Part shown: piece by piece, positions 6,753 through 11,737 of the stretch | Numbering within the stretch: position 1 is the first letter of the stretch | Layout of the letters: the number at the start of each line of letters is the position of its first letter | Origin: Desulfovibrio desulfuricans | GTDB lineage: Bacteria > Desulfobacterota > Desulfovibrionia > Desulfovibrionales > Desulfovibrionaceae | Length of the DNA: 11,737 bases | Direction of reading: 5' to 3' | Assembly: GCA_003251995.1 (NCBI GenBank) | Contig: QKDT01000010.1 | Span: 1-11,737 of the forward strand | Translations under genes and position numbers: made by a program | Notes under the pieces: generated by a model | Databases searched by the model: none | What the model was told of the DNA's origin: nothing | The model's input: the letters and a program-made list of their open reading frames with translations, nothing else

Positions 6753-7763
6753 ATGCGTAAACTATTTTTTGCAACCGCTCTTGCAGCCACTGCATGCCTT
6801 GGCATGAGCCTTTTTTCGCAAGATGCCTTTGCCGAAAAGCCGCTTACCCTGAGGCTTGGTCATCCCATGGCCCCTGGCAACAATGTGACCGTAGGGTATG
6901 AAAAATTTAAGGAACTGGTTGAGCAGAAGAGCAACAAGAAAATTCGCATCCAGATTTTTGGCAACTGCCAGTTGGGCAGCGACCGCGTGACCACCGAAGC
7001 CGCTCAGGCTGGCACGCTTGATATGTCCTCCAGCTCTTCGCCCAATCTCGCCAGCTTCTCCAAGTCTTTTATGGCCATTGACCTGCCCTATGTCACCGAT
7101 CCCAAAAACCAGGAAAAGCTCTACAAGGCCCTGGATGAAGGTGAGCTTGGCAAGGCTCTGGACAAGGTTGCTGCCAGCGTTGGCCTCAAAACCATCATGT
7201 TCAGCGAATACGGCTACCGCAACTTTGTTTCTGCCAAAAAGCCCCTTAACAGCGTGCAGGATCTCATGAACCTCAAGGTGCGCACCACCGACTCCCCCGT
7301 GGAAGTCGCCGTTGCCACCGAGCTTGGCATGAACCCCGCCCCCGTGGCCTGGGGTGAAACCTACACCGCCCTGCAGCAGGGCACCGTTGACGCCGAAGGC
7401 AACACCTTCTCCCTGCTCAACGATGCCAAGCACACCGAAGTGCTCAAGTACGCCATGGATTCCCAGCACAACTACTCCATGCACGTGCTGCTGATGAACA
7501 AAAAGAAGTGGGACAGCCTCACCCCCGAGCAGCAGAAGATTATCTCCGAAGCCGCTCACGAAGCACTGGTGTGGCAGCGCGCGGAAACCGTCAAGCTTGA
7601 AAAGCTGGCCTGGCAGGCATTCCGCGACAAGGGCATCACCATTCACAAGCTCACCCCTGAGCAGCGTGAGGAGCTGAAGCAGAAGACCGCTCCTGTGCGT
7701 GAAAAGTTTGCCAAGGAAATTCCTGCGGAGTTGCTGGAACTGATCGCCGCAACGCAGAAGTAG
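6753..7763 (+). CDS. iseP: TRAP transporter periplasmic binding protein, probably isethionate-specific (DctP family)
   Basis: A 336-residue DctP-type solute receptor that captures substrate in the periplasm and hands it to the membrane permease. Residues 1-27 are a signal peptide (basic MRK start, hydrophobic core, cleavage after AFA), and the mature protein starts EKPLTLRLGHPM. Conserved family features are LKVRTT with Arg177, the residue that normally salt-bridges the acidic group of the ligand, and NPAPVAWGETYTALQQGTVD (194-213). The ATG at 6753 was chosen because GAGGAG ends 5 nt before it and the signal peptide starts directly; an in-frame ATG 36 bp upstream would add a polar extension. 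Divergence from islA and shared promoter type point to isethionate as ligand. Such receptors (IseP) are known in sulfate reducers, but the sulfonate preference is inferred from context; C4-dicarboxylates remain possible. Confidence 0.85.
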   Translation: MRKLFFATALAATACLGMSLFSQDAFAEKPLTLRLGHPMAPGNNVTVGYEKFKELVEQKSNKKIRIQIFGNCQLGSDRVTTEAAQAGTLDMSSSSSPNLASFSKSFMAIDLPYVTDPKNQEKLYKALDEGELGKALDKVAASVGLKTIMFSEYGYRNFVSAKKPLNSVQDLMNLKVRTTDSPVEVAVATELGMNPAPVAWGETYTALQQGTVDAEGNTFSLLNDAKHTEVLKYAMDSQHNYSMHVLLMNKKKWDSLTPEQQKIISEAAHEALVWQRAETVKLEKLAWQAFRDKGITIHKLTPEQREELKQKTAPVREKFAKEIPAELLELIAATQK

Positions 7764-7770
7764 TATTTGT

Positions 7771-7807
7771 CCTGGGGGGCTGCCGGAATATCTGGCTGCC
7801 CCCCAGG
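7771..7807 (+). other. Strong intergenic hairpin between iseP and iseQM
   Basis: CCTGGGGGGC (7771-7780) pairs perfectly with GCCCCCCAGG (7798-7807), followed by one T-T mismatch and three more pairs (GCC/GGC), with a 9-nt loop. There is no U-tract after it, so it is more likely a 3'-end stabiliser or processing barrier than a full terminator. It sits just after the binding-protein stop, where transporters often need more receptor than permease. Confidence 0.65.
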
Positions 7808-7838
7808 CACGGTTTAGCATTCACCGACGGGGAAGCAC

Positions 7839-9698
7839 ATGGACGCCACAAAAGCAAAACACAGCCCGCTGCACTGGTTGAACCAGAATTTTGAAAGCAT
7901 ATTCATGGTTGCCGGTCTGATCAGCATTATTCTATTCATCACCTGGCAGGTTATTTACCGCTATATCATCACCCAGTTCATCGACAAGGCTGGCGCCGCT
8001 GTTTGGACTGAAGAACTGTCACGGTATATTTTTATCTGGATTTCTTATTTGGCCGTGTCTGTGGCTATCAGAAAGCGCTCGTCCATTCGCGTGGACATGC
8101 TTTATGACCATTTGCCTCCCCGCTGGCAGCGTATTAGCTGGATAACGGTTGAAACGCTGTTTTTGTGCCTTACAGCCACAATCGCCTGGTTTGGTTGCGG
8201 GCAGATACAGCGGCTGCTCACCTTTCCCCAGTACACAACCGCCCTGGGCATGCCCTACCTGGTGCCCTATCTCGTTTTGCCGGTGGGCTTTGGCCTCATG
8301 TGCCTGCGGCTCTTGCAGTCAATCTATGCCCAGGTCAAGGAATGCGGCGCGCTTGATACCCTCATTGGTCTGGCGCTCACCGCAGCCATAGCTTCGCCCT
8401 GTTTCATCTTTGATTATATAGAGCCGCTTACAGCGCTTTTTGGTTATTTTGTGGTGCTTTGCGCCATCGGTGTGCCCATCGCCATCTCGCTCGGGCTTTC
8501 CACCCTTGCCACCATTATCAGCGCCGACACCCTGCCCATTGAATACATGGCTCAGGTGTCGTTTACGTCCATCGACAGCTTCCCCATCATGGCGATACCG
8601 TTCTTTATCGCTGCTGGTGTGTTCATGGGTGCTGGTGGGCTTTCGCGTCGGCTGCTCAACCTTGCGGATGAAATCGTGGGCGGCCTGTACGGCGGCATGG
8701 GCCTGACAGCCATTGTTACCTGCATGTTCTTTGGCGCCATCAGCGGTTCAGGCCCGGCTACGGTTGCCGCCATTGGCGCGCTGACAATCCCCGCCATGGT
8801 TGAACGTGGGTATGACAAGTATTTTTCTGCCGCGCTGGTCGCCGCCGCGGGCTGCGTGGGCGTTATGATTCCGCCCAGCAACCCCTTTGTGGTGTACGGC
8901 GTTTCTTCGCAGGTATCCATCGGCGATCTGTTCATGAGCGGTATTGTGCCAGGCTTGCTGACCGGCTTTGTACTCATGGGTTACTGCTACTTCTATTCGC
9001 GCAAACAGGGATGGAAGGGTGAAAACAAAGAGCGCAACATGCACACCCTTGGCAAATCCGCGTGGGATGCCAAGTGGGCGCTCATGGTGCCTGTGATCGT
9101 GCTTGGCGGTATTTACGGTGGCGTAATGACACCGACCGAAGCTGCCGCTATCGCCGCCTTCTACGGCATGATCGTTGGTCTTTTTCTCTATCGCGAAATG
9201 GACGTCAAAACGTTTTTTGCCGCCTGTGTTGAATCGTGCGAGACATCTGCCATCATCATCGTGCTTATGGCCATGGCGACGCTGTTTGGCAACATCATGA
9301 CCATTGAAGATGTGCCCGGCACCATTGCCCGCGCCATCCTGAGCTTCACCAACAGCAAGATCGTCATCCTTCTGCTCATCAACGTGCTGCTGCTTATTGT
9401 GGGCACCTTTATGGAAGCCCTGGCAGCCATTGTCATTCTTACGCCCATTCTGCTGCCCGTGGTTACCGGTGTTGGCGTGTCGCCCCTGCATTTCGGCGTC
9501 ATCATCGTTGTTAACCTGGCAATCGGCTTTATCACGCCGCCGGTGGGCGTTAACCTGTTTGTAGCCAGCGGCGTTGCAAAGGCCAAACTGGAAAAAATCG
9601 CGGGCATGGCCCTGCCCATGATTGGCCTCATGTTAGTCGTGCTGCTTGTCTGCACCTATATCCCCGAAGTGCCCCTTTTCTTTGTAGGCGGCAAATAG
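7839..9698 (+). CDS. iseQM: Fused TRAP transporter permease (DctQ-DctM), probably isethionate-specific
   Basis: A 619-residue inner-membrane sodium-dependent permease in which the small (DctQ) and large (DctM) subunits are joined. Residues about 1-165 are the four-helix DctQ part with the hallmark WTEELSRY (56-63) and IRKRSSIRVDML (77-88). A linking helix at about 172-192 bridges to the DctM part from about 196 to the end, which has many hydrophobic helices, GAISGSGPATVAAIG (299-313), IPPSNPFVVYG in the first half and FITPPVGVNLFVASG in the second half, the paired helical-hairpin motifs of DctM. Fused QM permeases are common, as in sialic acid SiaQM. The start ATG at 7839 has a modest GGGAAG site upstream. 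It lies 75 bp after iseP behind a hairpin and presumably forms one system with it. No frameshift is visible. Confidence 0.88.
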   Translation: MDATKAKHSPLHWLNQNFESIFMVAGLISIILFITWQVIYRYIITQFIDKAGAAVWTEELSRYIFIWISYLAVSVAIRKRSSIRVDMLYDHLPPRWQRISWITVETLFLCLTATIAWFGCGQIQRLLTFPQYTTALGMPYLVPYLVLPVGFGLMCLRLLQSIYAQVKECGALDTLIGLALTAAIASPCFIFDYIEPLTALFGYFVVLCAIGVPIAISLGLSTLATIISADTLPIEYMAQVSFTSIDSFPIMAIPFFIAAGVFMGAGGLSRRLLNLADEIVGGLYGGMGLTAIVTCMFFGAISGSGPATVAAIGALTIPAMVERGYDKYFSAALVAAAGCVGVMIPPSNPFVVYGVSSQVSIGDLFMSGIVPGLLTGFVLMGYCYFYSRKQGWKGENKERNMHTLGKSAWDAKWALMVPVIVLGGIYGGVMTPTEAAAIAAFYGMIVGLFLYREMDVKTFFAACVESCETSAIIIVLMAMATLFGNIMTIEDVPGTIARAILSFTNSKIVILLLINVLLLIVGTFMEALAAIVILTPILLPVVTGVGVSPLHFGVIIVVNLAIGFITPPVGVNLFVASGVAKAKLEKIAGMALPMIGLMLVVLLVCTYIPEVPLFFVGGK

Positions 9699-9713
9699 CG
9701 CAGCTCGGGCTGT

Positions 9714-9742
9714 TGAACTCTGTAGCCAGTTCAGGAGAACTG
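9714..9742 (+). other. Ribosome-site hairpin with competing upstream stem before the amidohydrolase gene
   Basis: CAGTTC (9727-9732) and GAACTG (9737-9742) form a 6-bp hairpin whose 4-nt loop is AGGA, the core of the ribosome binding site for the ATG at 9747. TGAACT (9714-9719) can instead pair with AGTTCA (9728-9733), which would break that hairpin. Two exclusive folds around a start site could tune translation, but stems this short may also be chance. Confidence 0.35.
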
Positions 9743-9746
9743 CACA

Positions 9747-10586
9747 ATGAATACCATTGATTTTCGTTTTCGTCCCAATACGCCGGAGATCATCAACGGC
9801 ATCAAGAACAGCTCCATGTTCAAGGCGGCCTGCAAAGCCATTGGTTTTGATGCCCGCAAGCCTCAGCCGCTTGAAGAGATCGTAGCCGATCTCGACCGGC
9901 TGAACGTGGAACTTGGTGTTATCACAGGCCGCGACTGCGAAACGACCTATGGTTTCCCTGCCAATAACGGCAGCGTGCTTGAATTCTGCCGGGCCTATCC
10001 CAACAAGTTTGTGGGTTTTTGGGGCATTGATCCGCACAAAAAAATGGCGGCGGTGCGCGAGATTGAGCAGGTCGTTGCCGAATACGGCATGAAGGGTATC
10101 GCCGTTGATCCCTATCTGGCGCACATCCCTGCCTCGGAAGCTAGGTTTTACCCCCTGTATTCCAAGTGCTGCGAGCTGAACATCCCCGTATTCATCACCA
10201 TGGCGCCCCCGCCGCAGGTTCCCGGCGCCATTCTGGAATACGCCGATCCCCGCGACGTGGACAAGGTCGCCCGCGACTTCCCCGAGCTCACGATTATCAT
10301 GAGCCACGGCGCGTACCCCTATGTGAATGAGGCCGTGTACACCTGCCTGCGCAATGCCAACGTGTACATGGATATCTCGGAATACGAACGCGCGCCTATG
10401 GTGGATGTGTATGTGCGCGCCATGAATGAGCTTATCCCCGACAAGGTGCTTTTTGCCAGCGCCCACCCCTTTGTGGAGCTTGCGGATGCCCTTGAGGCCT
10501 ACACGCACTTTGACCTGACTGAAGAAAACCGGCGCAAGATTATGTATGAAAACGCTCGCCGCGTTCTTGGTTTGGATAAGGCGTAA
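9747..10586 (+). CDS. Amidohydrolase-2 family protein with degenerate metal site, function unknown
   Basis: A 279-residue cytoplasmic TIM-barrel protein resembling the ACMSD/amidohydrolase-2 superfamily: an IDxRxRP start, KGIAVDP (116-122), MSHGAYPY (185-192), VLFASAHPF (234-242) and a closing helix NRRKIMYENARRVLGL typical of the family. Most metal ligands are missing. The HxH of strand 1 is R7-F-R9, the strand-5 position around PVFITM (147-152) has no histidine, and the aspartate of the usual FGSDxP is Ala239. Only His187 survives. It may act without metal, as some family lyases and hydrolases do, or bind a ligand. The AGGAG ribosome site lies about 9 nt before the ATG. It follows iseQM by 48 bp in the same direction, so it is probably co-transcribed with isethionate uptake. 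No function can be assigned; a role on a sulfonate or aldehyde intermediate is speculation. Confidence 0.85.
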   Translation: MNTIDFRFRPNTPEIINGIKNSSMFKAACKAIGFDARKPQPLEEIVADLDRLNVELGVITGRDCETTYGFPANNGSVLEFCRAYPNKFVGFWGIDPHKKMAAVREIEQVVAEYGMKGIAVDPYLAHIPASEARFYPLYSKCCELNIPVFITMAPPPQVPGAILEYADPRDVDKVARDFPELTIIMSHGAYPYVNEAVYTCLRNANVYMDISEYERAPMVDVYVRAMNELIPDKVLFASAHPFVELADALEAYTHFDLTEENRRKIMYENARRVLGLDKA

Positions 10587-10655
10587 GCCTCTGATTCTTT
10601 CGATATAACTTTGAGGTTTGGCAGCAGCCGCGGCATGGGTGCCGTTTCTGGTGGT

Positions 10656-10671
10656 TGGCGCGTGGAGGGCT
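10656..10671 (+). promoter_or_regulatory. Possible third sigma54-type promoter, upstream of TauE/SafE gene
   Basis: TGGCGCGTGGAGGGCT keeps the GG and GC doublets 10 bases apart and matches the -24 element at six of seven bases, but the -12 element (GGGCT for TTGCA) is poor. In GC-rich DNA this can arise by chance. If real, transcription would start near 10682 and give a leader of about 165 nt. Confidence 0.25.
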
Positions 10672-10761
10672 GACCAGCGGGGGTGCAGCCAGGCCTCAAT
10701 CGGAAGGAACACCCTCCTCCTATTGGGGAACGGGCTATGCCAGCCCGCCCCCTCCCGCTTA

Positions 10762-10806
10762 CAGTCCGGTCATGGCGTGCTGCTGCGTCACGCCATGACC
10801 GGGCTG
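10762..10806 (+). other. 18-bp hairpin upstream of the TauE/SafE gene
   Basis: CCGGTCATGGCGTG (10766-10779) and CACGCCATGACCGG (10789-10802) are a perfect 14-bp inverted repeat with a 9-nt loop, extended by a U-G and three further pairs to 10762/10806. A U5 run comes only about 15 nt later, so it is not a standard terminator. It may separate the TauE/SafE gene from the amidohydrolase gene or act as a leader element. Confidence 0.7.
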
Positions 10807-10846
10807 ACGTTATGTGGCTATTTTTCTGCCTGTTTGGGGGATGTAC

Positions 10847-11593
10847 ATGCTTGTTGCGCTTGCGGTTTCGTCATTTTTGGTAGGCGCGCTTATTGGCGCA
10901 ACTGGTGTGGGCGGCGTGCTGCTGATCCCGGCGATCATGTTTTTTGGTGGGTTGGGAACGCACGAGGCCATGGCAACGGCGCTGTTCAGCTTTTTGTTCG
11001 CGGGTATTGTGGCAACAGCGAGCTATCAGCGCTACGGCACCATTGATTGGCGCGTAACCCTGCCGGTGGTGGCTGGCAGCTTTTTATCCGGCTATGCGGG
11101 CGCGTATGTGGGGGCGTATGTTCCGGCACGCGGCCTTAACATACTGCTGGCCTGCCTGATAATTTTTTCCAGCCTGTATTCTCTGCTGCCGGTGCGCAAG
11201 GGAACAGGCATGGCCCAACGGCTCGGCCCCAGGGGCAATACTGCGCTGCTTTTTGGCATTGGCCTTTTTACGGGCTTTTTGTGTGGCATGACGGGTGCCG
11301 GTGGGGGCATTATTTCCGTACCGGTCATGTTGCTGTTCAGCTACGCACCCTTGCAGTGCATTGCCACTAGCCAGGTTTTGCAGATGGTTATTTCTGTCTC
11401 TGGCTCGGCTAGCAACATGGGTAACGGCTTTATTTCCTATTCCATGGTCTGGTGGATCACGGCTTGTGAGCTTGTGGGCATTGGTGTTGGCGCGCACATT
11501 GCCCACCGCGTACCCGTGAGTTTGCTCAAGCGCGCAGTCAGCGGGCTTTGCATGGCTATAGGCCTGTTCATAGCCTGGCGTGCATTGGGCTAG
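10847..11593 (+). CDS. TauE/SafE-family sulfite/organosulfonate-type permease
   Basis: An integral membrane protein of about 248 residues with some eight helices in two repeats. Each half opens with the family's glycine-rich helix: GALIGATGVGGVLLIPAIMF near the N-terminus and GFLCGMTGAGGGIISVPVML in the middle, followed by ATSQVLQM. TauE/SafE proteins are implicated in export of sulfite, sulfoacetate or related anions during sulfonate breakdown, and some members import. The start was set at ATG 10847, six bases after a GGGGG ribosome-like run; ATG 10841 has no room for a ribosome site, and GTG 10814 (11 residues longer) has none visible. Location beside isethionate genes suggests sulfite efflux to relieve toxicity, or transport of a related sulfonate, as inference. 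Its stop overlaps the stop of a convergent minus-strand gene. Confidence 0.85.
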   Translation: MLVALAVSSFLVGALIGATGVGGVLLIPAIMFFGGLGTHEAMATALFSFLFAGIVATASYQRYGTIDWRVTLPVVAGSFLSGYAGAYVGAYVPARGLNILLACLIIFSSLYSLLPVRKGTGMAQRLGPRGNTALLFGIGLFTGFLCGMTGAGGGIISVPVMLLFSYAPLQCIATSQVLQMVISVSGSASNMGNGFISYSMVWWITACELVGIGVGAHIAHRVPVSLLKRAVSGLCMAIGLFIAWRALG

Positions 11594-11737
11594 GGACGCT
11601 CTGAGCCTCGTTCAGCTATCCAGTTATAGAGCGTCACGGGCCTGCCTGGGCCGCCGTAATCCTTCACATTATCAAGCTTGCCAGTGGTTGAGAGGTAATC
11701 AAAATATTTCTTTAATGAAATGCGCGAGAGCCCTGTC
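11590..11737 (-). CDS. C-terminal tail of a CitB/DcuR-type response regulator (5' partial)
   Basis: On the minus strand a frame is open from the right edge to a TAG at 11592-11590, giving 48 residues. It begins TGLSRISLKKYFDYLSTTGK and continues with DNVKDYGGPGRPVTLYNW. This resembles the C-terminal helix-turn-helix of CitB-family response regulators (DcuR, DpiA), which read roughly GISRVTARRYLEYL, then YG.xGRPxxRY. Those regulators, with a membrane histidine kinase, control citrate or C4-dicarboxylate uptake and fermentation. The receiver domain and start lie outside the window. Its stop overlaps the stop of the TauE/SafE gene by two bases in tail-to-tail orientation. The fragment is short, so another winged-helix regulator is possible. 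Confidence 0.55.
   Translation of the reverse strand, partial: TGLSRISLKKYFDYLSTTGKLDNVKDYGGPGRPVTLYNWIAERGSERP
11595..11635. repeat. 8-bp inverted repeat in the convergent 3' region
   Basis: GACGCTCT (11595-11602) and AGAGCGTC (11628-11635) are perfect complements with a 25-nt loop, just past the TauE/SafE stop and inside the 3' end of the minus-strand gene. It may act as a weak bidirectional 3'-end structure; there is no U-run on either side. Confidence 0.3.

Larger units (their letters stand above)
10587..10846 (+). promoter_or_regulatory. Structured non-coding leader upstream of the TauE/SafE gene
   Basis: This 260-bp GC-rich gap holds no convincing gene, but several complementary arms: GGGTG/CACCC (10681-10685 and 10710-10714), CGGGCT/AGCCCG (10731-10736 and 10742-10747) and an 18-bp stem at 10762-10806. 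AGCCCG could also pair with a second CGGGCT at 10800-10805 inside the long stem, so two folds compete. No riboswitch class is recognised. Confidence 0.5.

Noticed and set aside
6762..7820. A 352-codon minus-strand open frame across iseP
   Set aside because: Shadow of the binding-protein gene, which has a signal peptide, a good ribosome site and family motifs.
10762..10826. Classical intrinsic terminator before the TauE/SafE gene
   Set aside because: The stem is strong, but the U5 run starts about 15 nt after it rather than directly, so only a hairpin is claimed.
10618..11046. A 142-codon plus-strand frame before and into the TauE/SafE gene
   Set aside because: It runs through the hairpin-rich leader and overlaps the permease in another frame; cysteine- and arginine-rich low-quality composition and no ribosome site.

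Overview
The window looks like a piece of a sulfite-respiring Deltaproteobacterium (Desulfovibrio/Bilophila-like, moderately GC-rich). Its core is a complete-looking isethionate (2-hydroxyethanesulfonate) uptake and C-S cleavage locus. The diagnosis rests on a glycyl radical enzyme whose active-site residues sit where I remember them in characterised isethionate sulfite-lyases, on its radical-SAM activase next door, and on a divergent TRAP transporter of the sulfonate-associated kind. No search was run, so family assignments come from motifs and remembered homologues.

Layout, left to right: (1) the 3' end of a DHA2-type drug efflux MFS gene (+ strand, cut by the left edge); (2) a minus-strand set reading right to left, islA (glycyl radical enzyme), islB (activase), a PAS-AAA+-Fis sigma54 activator, and an EamA/DMT permease whose start overlaps the activator's stop; (3) a 595-bp divergent control region with one sigma54-type (-24/-12) promoter facing each way and repeat elements between them; (4) a plus-strand set, iseP (periplasmic binding protein), iseQM (fused TRAP permease), an amidohydrolase-2 family protein that lacks most of the family's metal ligands, and, after a 260-bp strongly structured gap, a TauE/SafE-type permease; (5) on the minus strand at the right edge, the C-terminal tail of what looks like a CitB/DcuR-type response regulator, converging on and slightly overlapping the TauE/SafE gene.

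How the parts should work together: isethionate is bound by IseP in the periplasm and imported by IseQM. IslA, once given its glycyl radical by IslB, splits it to acetaldehyde and sulfite. Sulfite would feed dissimilatory sulfite reductase (not in the window) and acetaldehyde would go to an acetaldehyde or bifunctional alcohol dehydrogenase (also not here). The PAS-bearing sigma54 activator encoded downstream of islB is the obvious candidate to switch on both divergent promoters. The TauE/SafE and EamA permeases could export sulfite or another anion or metabolite, but this is inference.

Most worth following up: the degenerate amidohydrolase as an unassigned part of the locus; the symmetric sigma54 control region; hairpins placed exactly where expression of adjacent genes would need to differ (islA/islB and iseP/iseQM); and the structured leader of the TauE/SafE gene with mutually exclusive pairings.
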